The position numbers were made by a program, and so were the translations under genes. Shown here in pieces: positions 52,026-60,769 of a DNA stretch of 64,000 bases (positions within the stretch are counted from its first letter, which is position 1; each line of letters starts with the position of its first letter). The stretch comes from RZYY01 sp036794825. Its GTDB lineage: Bacteria; Bacteroidota; Bacteroidia; Bacteroidales; 4484-276. The stretch spans positions 3,166 through 67,165 of the forward strand of contig DAIRGA010000029.1 in assembly GCA_036794825.1 (NCBI GenBank). Direction: 5' to 3'. The notes below the pieces were generated by a model. The model was not told the DNA's origin and ran no database searches. It saw nothing but the letters and a program-made list of their open reading frames with translations.

Positions 52026-53903
52026 ATGATTTTTCAACATAGATTAAGCATGAATTTCAAAATCTTTACTGCATTATTGCTTTTAATGTTATTGAGCAAC
52101 GCCAGTCTCTATTCACAACAAATCACTCTCGACAGGGTTGAGCCTCCTTTCTGGTGGGTGGGGATGAAGAACGAAAATCTTCAGCTTCTGGTTTATGGGA
52201 AAAGCATTTCGCTGACAAAGCCGGAAATCATTACCCCCGGGCTTTCCATCGTTAAAGTAACAAAAGCTGAAAGCCCGAATTATCTTTTTGTTGACCTGGT
52301 AGTTTCCTCCGGAGCCACGCCTGGTATCTACACACTTCTTTTTAAAAAAGATGGCCAAACAGTTCAAACCTTCGATTATGAGCTGAAAGCAAGGCGAGCA
52401 GGATCGGTCAACCGTAAAGGTTTTGACCAGAGCGATGTAATTTACCTGCTGTTCCCCGATCGTTTTGCCAATGGCAATCCCGGCAATGATTCACATCCCG
52501 AAATGCTCGACAAGGCCGACCGTACCAACCCTGACGGACGGCAAGGTGGTGATATTCAGGGAATGATTAATAAAATTGACTATATCAGTGACCTTGGATT
52601 TACTTCCATCTGGCATAACCCGTTACTGGAGAACAACCAGGCTAAGTATTCCTATCATGGTTATGCCATCAGCAATTTTTACCGGATAGATCCCCGCTTT
52701 GGCACCAATGATGATTATCTGCGGTTCATCCAGTTATCGCATGATAAAGGGCTGAAAGTGATTAAAGATATGATTTTTAATCATTGTGGCTCAGGACATT
52801 GGTGGATGAACGACCTTCCGTGGCAGGACTGGATTAACCAGTTCGAAAGTTATACCAGGTCAAATTTCAGGGCCGGAACCGTTTTTGATCCGTACGTTTC
52901 GGAGTATGACCAGAATCTTTTCCAGCGCGGTTGGTTTGATACCAATATGCCTGATCTGAACCAGAATAATCCATTTATGATTAACTACCTGACGCAGAAC
53001 AGCATCTGGTGGGTGGAATACGCCGACCTGGACGGCATCAGGATGGACACCTATCCTTACCCATTTAAAGAGGGCATGGCTCAGTGGGCAAAAAGACTGA
53101 TGGATGAATATCCAGATTTCACGGTGGTGGCCGAATCATGGCTCACAGAACCCGGTCAGGTGGCCACCTGGCAGCGTGGCGACAAACTGGGTTTGGGATA
53201 CGAATCCCATGTTACCCACGTGTTCGATTTTCCGATGTACGAGGCATTTCGCTTTGCGTTCAACGAGCAGCAGGGCTGGAACTCAGGTCTGGTAAGATTT
53301 TACAACATTCTCAGTCAGGATTATTTATACCAGAATCCAAGCGAAATCGTAATTTTTTCTGATAACCATGATGGAGACAGGATTTTTAACAAAGTTAATA
53401 AAGATATGAGAAGCCTCAAGCTGGCCATGACTTTCCTGTTGACTACCAGAGGAGTTCCACAGATTTATAATGGCACCGAAATAATGATGGCCGGCGATGA
53501 AAAGGTTGGACACGGCGATGTACGCAAACCATTCCCGGGTGGCTGGCCGGATGACAACAGGGATGCATTTACCAGAGATGGCAGAACAGAACAGGAAAAT
53601 GAGATTTTCGACCACATTCACACCCTCCTGAAATGGAGAAAATCAAAATCAGTGATTCATTATGGCAGGCTGACGCATTTTATTCCACACAACAATACCT
53701 ATATCTATTTCAGGTACAATGAAACAGAAAAAGTGATGGTTATCCTGAACAACAGTGATGAAGAGCAGAAAATTGATATCAGGCAATTTGCAGAACTTGC
53801 CGGTGGTAATTCAGTTGGGGTAAACATACTCGACAATACAACTTATCAACTCAACAACCTTAAAGTGCCTGCCAAGACAGGCTTCATCCTCGAGCTGAAA
53901 TAG
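52026..53903 (+). CDS. Secreted GH13 alpha-amylase (neopullulanase/cyclomaltodextrinase-like)
   Basis: A 625-residue exported enzyme with a signal peptide (residues 1-30), an N-terminal beta domain of the cyclomaltodextrinase type (ERVEPPFWWVGM-like start), then a GH13 barrel. Conserved regions are DMIFNHCG, GIRMDTYPYPF (nucleophile Asp), VVAESWLTE (acid/base Glu) and FSDNHDGDR (third Asp). A C-terminal beta domain ends the protein. It should act on maltodextrins or pullulan in the periplasm, like SusA. Starts at 52026 and 52050 are both possible. It is first in a run with the CotH protein (21 bases later) and a sugar transporter. Confidence 0.93.
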   Translation: MIFQHRLSMNFKIFTALLLLMLLSNASLYSQQITLDRVEPPFWWVGMKNENLQLLVYGKSISLTKPEIITPGLSIVKVTKAESPNYLFVDLVVSSGATPGIYTLLFKKDGQTVQTFDYELKARRAGSVNRKGFDQSDVIYLLFPDRFANGNPGNDSHPEMLDKADRTNPDGRQGGDIQGMINKIDYISDLGFTSIWHNPLLENNQAKYSYHGYAISNFYRIDPRFGTNDDYLRFIQLSHDKGLKVIKDMIFNHCGSGHWWMNDLPWQDWINQFESYTRSNFRAGTVFDPYVSEYDQNLFQRGWFDTNMPDLNQNNPFMINYLTQNSIWWVEYADLDGIRMDTYPYPFKEGMAQWAKRLMDEYPDFTVVAESWLTEPGQVATWQRGDKLGLGYESHVTHVFDFPMYEAFRFAFNEQQGWNSGLVRFYNILSQDYLYQNPSEIVIFSDNHDGDRIFNKVNKDMRSLKLAMTFLLTTRGVPQIYNGTEIMMAGDEKVGHGDVRKPFPGGWPDDNRDAFTRDGRTEQENEIFDHIHTLLKWRKSKSVIHYGRLTHFIPHNNTYIYFRYNETEKVMVILNNSDEEQKIDIRQFAELAGGNSVGVNILDNTTYQLNNLKVPAKTGFILELK

Positions 53904-53924
53904 TTGCTCCCAAAACTTCTAAAA

Positions 53925-56228
53925 ATGAAAATCAAAAACTTCCGGTACTCAGAAATGCTTCATTCGCTCGTTATTTTTGCAACTCAGCTTCGTTTCGTTC
54001 TGCTGCTGACGCTGTGGACAAATTTCGTCCAGGTTTATATTGCTGAAGCTCAGCCCGCATTCCCTGAAAAAGGTGAAATTTACCGGGATGATGTTGTTCC
54101 AAGGGTGGACATCTACATACATCCCGATACTCTCCAATGGATTTATAACAACCCGGACAGCGATATTGAGTGGCGTGCCAATTTTGTGTTCGACAATGGA
54201 ACCGTCCGCGACAGTATCGAAGAGATCGGTTTCAGGCTCAGGGGAAATACCTCACGCTATTCAGCCAAAAAATCCTTCAAAGTTTCGTTCAATACCTACC
54301 AAAAAGGACGAAAATATTATGGTTTGGAAAAAATGAACCTGAATGGCGAGCACAATGATCCTTCGGTTACCCGTGCCAAATTAGGCTGGGATCTTGCCCG
54401 TGCGCTCGAAATCGCGGCGCCCAGATCCAACCATGTAAGACTCTATATCAATGATAATTATCATGGGTTGTACCTTAACGTTGAACATATTGACGAGGAA
54501 TTTGCCCAATCGAGATTTGGAAACCAATACGGTAACCTTTACAAGTGCCTTTATCCTGCTGATTTAAAGTATCTTGGGTCAAATCCCAATCTTTACAAAT
54601 ACGAAAGTGGCGGGAGAAGAGCCTACGATCTGAAAACCAACACTGCTTACGACGATTACAGTGACCTGGCTGAATTCATCAACATCCTTAACAACACCGC
54701 CTTATCTGCACTGCCGTGCGAGCTGGAGAAGGTATTTAATGTTCAGGATTATCTCAAGGTGATGGCTTTCGACATTTTTACTGCCAACTGGGATGGTTAC
54801 ATTTTCAATAAGAACAACTTCTACCTGTACAAAAATCCGGAATCTGGCCAGTTTGAATACATCCCTTATGATGTTGATAACACCTATGGAATTGACTGGT
54901 TTGGTGTTGACTGGGCTCAGCGAAACATTTATCAATGGTCGCCCTCAGGAGAAACCCGCGCATTATATAGCCGGCTAATGCAGGTGCAGCGATACAGGGA
55001 TCTTTATTCATTTTACCTTAACAAAATCAAGCAGGAGCTGATCGTCCAGCCCGCTTACAACAATTATATGGATGCCATCAGGGAGTTGATCCATCCCTAC
55101 ATCATCAACGATCCTTTTTACCCGCTTGACTATGGTTTCAACGAAAATTCCTTCCTCCAGTCATACGACCAGGCCTGGGGAGCGCACGTGAAATATGGCA
55201 TCAGGCCGTATATGACCGCCAGGCTCAATTCGATTCAGCAGCAGTTGGAACTCAACCCGCTCTATCCGGTGATTAATTACCTCAGTATTGAACACAGCGG
55301 TGTAGGTAACCCGGTGAATTTCAGGGTGAAAGCATGGGATGACCAGCCCGGTGTGCAAGCCTGGGTCAGGTACCGTTTCAACCAGTCAGGGTTTGTTACC
55401 ATGCCCATGACCGCCGGCCAGGATGATTTTTTTACAGCCACACTCAGTGGTGTGATTGGAGAAACTACCCTGAAATACCACATCCAGGTGCAGGATGCTG
55501 CAGGAAATATTCTTTTCTACCCATGTGAATCCATCGAAGTCTATTTTCCACCCGTTTATACTACGGGACTCTACATTAACGAATTTCTTGCATCCAATCA
55601 AACCGGAATTAACGACTCTAAAGGCGAATTCGAAGACTGGATCGAACTTTTCAATGGCGGTCAAAATCCCATTTGGCTTGGAGATAAATACCTGACGGAT
55701 AAACTAAACAATCCCACAAAATGGCAACTGCCTGACCATATCATTTTTCCCGGCGAATACCTGATCATATGGGCTGATGAGGATCCTGAACAAGGACCTT
55801 TCCATGCTGATTTCAAGCTTTCGGCTGACGGTGAATCCATTGGAATCTTCAACAACATGGCGAGCAGTTACTCTTCCATAGATAACTACAATTTCGGGCC
55901 ACAACAGACGGATATTTCGCTGGGACGCAGTCCGGACGGCAGCTCAAACTGGGTCTATTTCGATGATCCCTCACCTGGAAGTTCCAATGCTGTTTTTGCT
56001 ATCATCGAAGGCGACAGTACAGAACCTTCATTGCAACTGTATCCCAATCCTGCCGGAGGACATGCAGTGTTTTTATCGGAACGAAGAGATTTCACACTAT
56101 TTCATATTTCCGGAATTCCGGTTTTGCATGGAAATGATGCGCAAAGCATTGATGTTTCAGCATTAGATAAAGGTATTTATTTGTTAAAAACCGCTGAGAA
56201 CGAAAATTTTAAGATCATAATCCAATAA
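53925..56228 (+). CDS. CotH-LTD surface protein with T9SS signal
   Basis: This 767-residue protein has a signal segment, a CotH domain (about 40-440; FRLRGNTSRYSAKKSFKVSF, then FDIFTANWDGYIFNKNNFYLY and IPYDVDNTYGIDW), a beta domain, a lamin-tail domain (about 545-665; LYINEFLASNQTGINDSKGE), and a type IX C-terminal domain (LQLYPNPAGGHAVFLS). CotH domains can be protein kinases; the HN-equivalent KNN and DVD motifs are present. It should be surface-exposed or anchored. It lies between the amylase and the transporter with gaps of 21 and 32 bases, so it may assist glucan handling. That link is inference. Confidence 0.88.
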   Translation: MKIKNFRYSEMLHSLVIFATQLRFVLLLTLWTNFVQVYIAEAQPAFPEKGEIYRDDVVPRVDIYIHPDTLQWIYNNPDSDIEWRANFVFDNGTVRDSIEEIGFRLRGNTSRYSAKKSFKVSFNTYQKGRKYYGLEKMNLNGEHNDPSVTRAKLGWDLARALEIAAPRSNHVRLYINDNYHGLYLNVEHIDEEFAQSRFGNQYGNLYKCLYPADLKYLGSNPNLYKYESGGRRAYDLKTNTAYDDYSDLAEFINILNNTALSALPCELEKVFNVQDYLKVMAFDIFTANWDGYIFNKNNFYLYKNPESGQFEYIPYDVDNTYGIDWFGVDWAQRNIYQWSPSGETRALYSRLMQVQRYRDLYSFYLNKIKQELIVQPAYNNYMDAIRELIHPYIINDPFYPLDYGFNENSFLQSYDQAWGAHVKYGIRPYMTARLNSIQQQLELNPLYPVINYLSIEHSGVGNPVNFRVKAWDDQPGVQAWVRYRFNQSGFVTMPMTAGQDDFFTATLSGVIGETTLKYHIQVQDAAGNILFYPCESIEVYFPPVYTTGLYINEFLASNQTGINDSKGEFEDWIELFNGGQNPIWLGDKYLTDKLNNPTKWQLPDHIIFPGEYLIIWADEDPEQGPFHADFKLSADGESIGIFNNMASSYSSIDNYNFGPQQTDISLGRSPDGSSNWVYFDDPSPGSSNAVFAIIEGDSTEPSLQLYPNPAGGHAVFLSERRDFTLFHISGIPVLHGNDAQSIDVSALDKGIYLLKTAENENFKIIIQ

Positions 56229-56260
56229 TCAGATAATCAAACTATTAAAATTGACTGAAG

Positions 56261-57766
56261 ATGTTAGCAATACAAAAGAAACTCTCCAAACCTTTCTTTG
56301 CGCTACTAAGCCTTCCGGCAACTGCCGTGGGCTTTGCATTGTCAACCCAAATTGCAGCCCTTAGCTGGATTTTATCCAAGAAGTACGGGCTCGATATCCA
56401 CGAGGTAGCCTTTGTTTGGCTGGCAGGCCCGATAGCAGGTATTTTTGGGCAGGTTATTGTTGGACTGATAAGCGACAACGTCTGGTTTATGGGTGGAAGG
56501 CGAAGGCCTTTTATTATCATTGGCGGGTTGGTGAGCGCCGTTGCGTTTCTTTCGCTTCCTTATATTCAGGAGATTTCCAGAATAACCGGCATCGTTGACA
56601 TCACCATCATTGCATCCCTGATTGCGCTGTTTCTCGACCTCTCAGTAAATGTCACCTTTAATCCGGCGCGTTCCATCATTGCCGACCTCACCCCCGAAGG
56701 AAAACTTCGCACGGCAGGTTATGTCTGGATGCAGATTATCTCAGGATTTTTCGGCGTTCTCGCATATTTCCTCTCGATGGTTTTCGGCAACGAGAAACTA
56801 CTTTACATCGCTGCTTTTCTGGTTCTTTTAACCGCTGTTTTCCCGATTTTACTGATTGAAGAGCAGCAAAACCTCAAAGTTCAGGATAAAAATGCTGAAA
56901 CCTACGGAATTAAACAGATTTTCCAGGAGATTTTTCCACTTTACGGATTTTTGGTTTTCGGTGTTTACAGCGTCTTCAATCACTTTTTTGATGCACTTAC
57001 ACCCATTCACAACCCGCTACTGATCGCATCTCTGGCCTATTCGGTGGTCATCGGTATTGTCAGCATCCTGAGGGGGATGAAGAATACTACCAACAACAAC
57101 GAATTCCACAAAATCATGCTTGCACATTCATTTACATGGGTGGCATTTCAGAGTATGTTTATCATGTCGGGATTTTTTATCGAAAACAGGATTTTGCCCA
57201 ACCTCGAAATTTCGGGAATCATTGCCAACTGGTTTGCTGAAAAGCTGACGGGAATTGCTCAGACAGCTGATTCATCCATCGGCAATATTGTCTCCCTCGG
57301 TTTTCTAATCCTGAATTTTGTAGGCGCAATATTTCCCGTGGCACTGCAGGCAATTGCCAGGCGCATCGGCAGGGTGCGTACCTATATTTTTGCACTGTCA
57401 TTTTCGGCCATAGGCTATTTTTACATTGCATTTTTAGGCCATGTTGAAACCGATTTTTACCTGGGGATGTTTTTGGCGGGAATTGGATGGTCGGCTGTAA
57501 TTTCCATTGTTTTTGCTATCATGAGCGAGCGGGTAAATCCTCTGAAGATGGGTCTTTTTATGGGTGTTTTCAATCTTGCTGTTGTCCTTCCGCAAATGAT
57601 GTCCAATGGCGTGGCGCATGTGATCAAACAGACAGGGAATTACCAGTTGCTTTATATCCTTTGTGGACTCTTTATCACCACATCGGTGATTTTCTGGATG
57701 TTTATCCGTGAGCCTGAAGTAAAAGAGGAGACCAAAAGTGCAAAAGTCAGCGGATCAGGACATTAA
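56261..57766 (+). CDS. MFS sugar transporter (SLC45/GPH-like)
   Basis: A 501-residue protein with about twelve membrane segments. The N-terminal GFALSTQIAALSWILSKKYG and the loop motif SDNVWFMGGRRRPFIIIGG are typical of disaccharide transporters of the sucrose/maltose (SLC45-like) branch of MFS. It should import the maltose or maltodextrin released by the preceding amylase. It ends the three-gene run. The cluster lacks SusC/SusD, so polysaccharide probably reaches the periplasm by another route or as small oligomers. Confidence 0.9.
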   Translation: MLAIQKKLSKPFFALLSLPATAVGFALSTQIAALSWILSKKYGLDIHEVAFVWLAGPIAGIFGQVIVGLISDNVWFMGGRRRPFIIIGGLVSAVAFLSLPYIQEISRITGIVDITIIASLIALFLDLSVNVTFNPARSIIADLTPEGKLRTAGYVWMQIISGFFGVLAYFLSMVFGNEKLLYIAAFLVLLTAVFPILLIEEQQNLKVQDKNAETYGIKQIFQEIFPLYGFLVFGVYSVFNHFFDALTPIHNPLLIASLAYSVVIGIVSILRGMKNTTNNNEFHKIMLAHSFTWVAFQSMFIMSGFFIENRILPNLEISGIIANWFAEKLTGIAQTADSSIGNIVSLGFLILNFVGAIFPVALQAIARRIGRVRTYIFALSFSAIGYFYIAFLGHVETDFYLGMFLAGIGWSAVISIVFAIMSERVNPLKMGLFMGVFNLAVVLPQMMSNGVAHVIKQTGNYQLLYILCGLFITTSVIFWMFIREPEVKEETKSAKVSGSGH

Positions 57767-57810
57767 TCAGGGAATAAGCTTTTCAGAAAGGTGATCTGTC
57801 CCTTTAAAGG

Positions 57811-58947
57811 TTAATCTTCAGATCGCCTCAGGTTAAACATGCACGTTACCGGGAAATGATCGGAGAAATCAACCTTGTGAATAGTAAAATCATTAGGGAC
57901 AAGAATTTCGCTATGCAGCACATAATCAATTCTGATTAAAGGAATTCCACCGGAATAGGTGCTGCCATAGCCTCTTCCGGCATTCAGAAAAGCATCCCCA
58001 AGATCATTGGAGATGGTATAATAGACATAAGAAACAGGGGTGTCGTTGAAATCACCGGAAACGATCACCGGATATGGCGACTGGCGGATATACTCCGTTG
58101 CAATCCTGGCTTGTTCCGCTCTTTTTCTGTAGGCATTTCTGAACTTGCTGAGAATTATTTTTGAGTTCGAGCTGCTCTGTGGTTGAATTCCAGGATCAAT
58201 AAATTCAGTGACGAACTTATAATCAGCATTGGAGAAGCGGATGGACTCAAGATGAAAATTGAAAACCCTGATCGTGTCACGGTTGATGACAACATCGGTG
58301 TAAATGCCTGAATTTGAGGTAGAATTTTTAAAACGGATCGCTCCCTTGCCGACGATGGGAAAGCGGCTGAAGGTGGCCAGTCCGTAATGTTTGTTATCAC
58401 CTGCTACTTTCACATAATCAACATGATAATGGTTGGCCAGTTGAAGCTGGACGAACGGCTCAATGGTGGGAAAAAAACTCTCATTGCCGTGAAAAAACTC
58501 CTGAAAGTTAATAATATCAGGGCTTTCAGTAGCAATGAACCTGAAAATCGCATCGCGTGTAAAATAGTCCTGGCCTTTGAGCCATTTATACTGATCGAAA
58601 AGCCGGACGTTGTAGGACAGGAATTTGAAATTGGGAGCTGATGGATCTATGTGCGAATTTTTCCCTTGTCCGAAATTCTTCATCATCACGTTCCATCCTG
58701 CCATAATGGTGATGAAGGAAAGAAGAAAATAGAATTTGAACCGAATCAGCCAGAAAACCACGAAACCGACATTAAGTATAAAAAGTACAGGGTAAAACAA
58801 CCCAAGCAGCGATGGGACAAAGAATTGTTCGGGGTTGTAGTACGGCGCAAAATAGGTAAGAGCAAGCAGTATGGCAAAAAACAGGTTGATGAGCAAAAGC
58901 AGCATCTTCAGCCCGAGCCTGAAAACCCTGATGCTCCCGGTTGCCAT
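57811..58947 (-). CDS. Membrane-anchored endonuclease/exonuclease/phosphatase-fold protein
   Basis: A 378-residue protein with three N-terminal membrane segments (about 12-105) and a C-terminal EEP domain (about 125-375). Catalytic motifs: LSYNVRLFD, IINFQEFFHG, VSGDFNDTP, and FSDHFPV with the terminal His. The fold includes nucleases and phospholipid or inositol phosphatases; the membrane anchor makes a lipid or surface substrate plausible, but this is open. It shares one base with the preceding rhomboid stop codon (TAATG), so the genes are coupled. Confidence 0.88.
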   Translation of the reverse strand: MATGSIRVFRLGLKMLLLLINLFFAILLALTYFAPYYNPEQFFVPSLLGLFYPVLFILNVGFVVFWLIRFKFYFLLSFITIMAGWNVMMKNFGQGKNSHIDPSAPNFKFLSYNVRLFDQYKWLKGQDYFTRDAIFRFIATESPDIINFQEFFHGNESFFPTIEPFVQLQLANHYHVDYVKVAGDNKHYGLATFSRFPIVGKGAIRFKNSTSNSGIYTDVVINRDTIRVFNFHLESIRFSNADYKFVTEFIDPGIQPQSSSNSKIILSKFRNAYRKRAEQARIATEYIRQSPYPVIVSGDFNDTPVSYVYYTISNDLGDAFLNAGRGYGSTYSGGIPLIRIDYVLHSEILVPNDFTIHKVDFSDHFPVTCMFNLRRSED

Positions 58948-59873
58948 TAGTTTCGGTTTTTATTACTCGATTGAAACAACAGTGCTTTCTCTTCACTGGA
59001 AAGGCTTCCGTAACCCGACCGTGCAATCTTTTCAAGAATCTTGTCAATTTTTGCCTGGTTTTCCCGGCGGCGTGTGTTATATTCATCGTCCGAAAGTGGT
59101 CGTCCGGTGTAGGGTGTCTCAGACCGTCCGGACTTCCTGTTAAATCCTTTGTGGCGTTTAAAATTTAGCCACCGGAAACTTATGGTAAGGTCGTTGCCTT
59201 TTTTCAGTGCAAAAATATAGAGAAAGCCCCAGAAAGCGCCTCCCAGGTGTGCAATATGGCCGCCTGCATTTCCCCATGGAATGCTTAGCACATCCACAAG
59301 AATAGTGATCAGTGCAAGGTATTTCAGCTTTAATCTTCCAAAAAGGAAAAGAACAATCGAATATTCGGGAACGTAGGTGGCCACTGCAATGAGTACTGCG
59401 AGCACAGATGCTGAGGCGCCGAGAGCAATTGACTGACCTAAGGAGCTTTCGAAGACGGGAAAAAAATTGAAGGCCCCGATATAAAAAAACGCCCCGGCAA
59501 GTCCCCCCAGAATATAAACGCTCAGCAATTTGCTATTATCGAGGTATTCGAGAAAAATACGACCGCCAAAGTAAAGAACGATCATGTTGAACAGCAGGTG
59601 TAAAAAATTTTCGTGCAGAAACATGTATGTGATCAGCGTCCACGGACGGCTGGCCAGATCGCTCAGGTTTGCCGGAACCGACAAATACCAGGTGATCCAA
59701 GAAACATCACCGTCGGCTGCTCCGGGATTTGAAACCTGGAAAAGCCAGAAGATAACCTTCGACACATTTACCAGTAGAAATACCCCAAGGTTTATGTATA
59801 TCAGGCTGGCCAGCAACGATTTACGGCTGAAAAACCTCTTCAGGTCGTCAAGTGGATTCTGATAAGCGTACAT
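58947..59873 (-). CDS. Rhomboid family intramembrane protease (second of tandem pair)
   Basis: A 308-residue protein with six to seven membrane segments and an extended cytoplasmic tail rich in Arg and Lys (residues 215-308). The catalytic Ser is in ALGASASVLAV (GxSx) and the catalytic His in GGHIAHLGGAFWGF; the HLLFNMIVLYFGG helix is present. Rhomboids cleave membrane-anchored substrates within the bilayer. The start is two bases after the first rhomboid's stop. The tail includes LEKIARSGYGSLSSEEKALL, a helical segment common in Bacteroidota rhomboids. Confidence 0.92.
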   Translation of the reverse strand: MYAYQNPLDDLKRFFSRKSLLASLIYINLGVFLLVNVSKVIFWLFQVSNPGAADGDVSWITWYLSVPANLSDLASRPWTLITYMFLHENFLHLLFNMIVLYFGGRIFLEYLDNSKLLSVYILGGLAGAFFYIGAFNFFPVFESSLGQSIALGASASVLAVLIAVATYVPEYSIVLFLFGRLKLKYLALITILVDVLSIPWGNAGGHIAHLGGAFWGFLYIFALKKGNDLTISFRWLNFKRHKGFNRKSGRSETPYTGRPLSDDEYNTRRRENQAKIDKILEKIARSGYGSLSSEEKALLFQSSNKNRN

Positions 59874-59875
59874 GC

Positions 59876-60727
59876 TTAGAAAATGCGTTTATGTTTCCAG
59901 TATTTGATGAGAAAAAAACCAAAAATCATTCCGCCAAGGTGGGCAAAATGTGCTATGTTGCTCTGCGATTGGGTAAAACCAAGGTAGAGTTCGAGCAAAC
60001 CGTAAAGGATGACAAACCATTTGGCTTTGATCGGAAAGAAGAAATAAAGATATAGCCTCACATTCGGGAATATCATTCCAAACGCCAGCAAAATCCCGAA
60101 AACGGCACCGGAAGCGCCAATCACATTCGGCCGGTTGAGCATATACTGCTTGTAATCAATCACAAATCCTTTAGCGCTTTCGATCAGCGCTGGGTTGTCG
60201 GGATTCCGCATCAGTTGGCCAACAGTTCGGTTAAATTCATTGTATTTCAGGTGCATTTCGCCTGCGTAGGGCGAAAATGTACCCTTTATCGAAGCGCTGA
60301 ATTCAACTATACCTTGTGCTGAAGGGTTTGCAATCAGAACGTCAAGGTAGTTGATTAGTGGTTGAAATTCGATGTAAAAAATGGCATAATGAACCAGAGC
60401 AGCGCCAACCCCGGTTATCAGATAATAGGTCAGAAACCGCCTGCTTCCCCAAATGTTCTCGAGGGTGTAACCAAACATCCAAAGCGCAAACATGTTGAAA
60501 AACAGGTGGGAAATGCTTCCATGCAGGAACATGTAGGAAATGAATTGATATGGTTCGAATGCCTGTGACCCGGGAAACCGAAGTCCAAGGTAATCAGCAA
60601 GATCAATTCGGTAGGCCTGTTCCATTGCCATGGTGGCAAGAAAAAACAATCCGTTGAGGATCAGTAGGTTCTTGACCACCGGCGGTAATACCGTAAATCC
60701 CTGGGGGCTGTATTGCTGGTAATTCAT
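59876..60727 (-). CDS. Rhomboid family intramembrane protease (first of tandem pair)
   Basis: A 283-residue polytopic protein. HLFFNMFALWMFG, the catalytic Ser loop IGASGAVFGILLAFG, and the His helix NIAHFAHLGGMIFGFFL are all intact, so it should be active. Between membrane segments 3 and 4 it has a soluble insert of about 75 residues. The gene is followed after two bases by a second rhomboid and preceded by mutL with a 42-base gap. Substrates are unknown. Two different rhomboids in one operon probably divide labour or form a pair. Confidence 0.93.
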   Translation of the reverse strand: MNYQQYSPQGFTVLPPVVKNLLILNGLFFLATMAMEQAYRIDLADYLGLRFPGSQAFEPYQFISYMFLHGSISHLFFNMFALWMFGYTLENIWGSRRFLTYYLITGVGAALVHYAIFYIEFQPLINYLDVLIANPSAQGIVEFSASIKGTFSPYAGEMHLKYNEFNRTVGQLMRNPDNPALIESAKGFVIDYKQYMLNRPNVIGASGAVFGILLAFGMIFPNVRLYLYFFFPIKAKWFVILYGLLELYLGFTQSQSNIAHFAHLGGMIFGFFLIKYWKHKRIF

Positions 60728-60769
60728 TGTTTAAAGTTTGTTCAACTAACTTGATTCGTCATTAATTGT

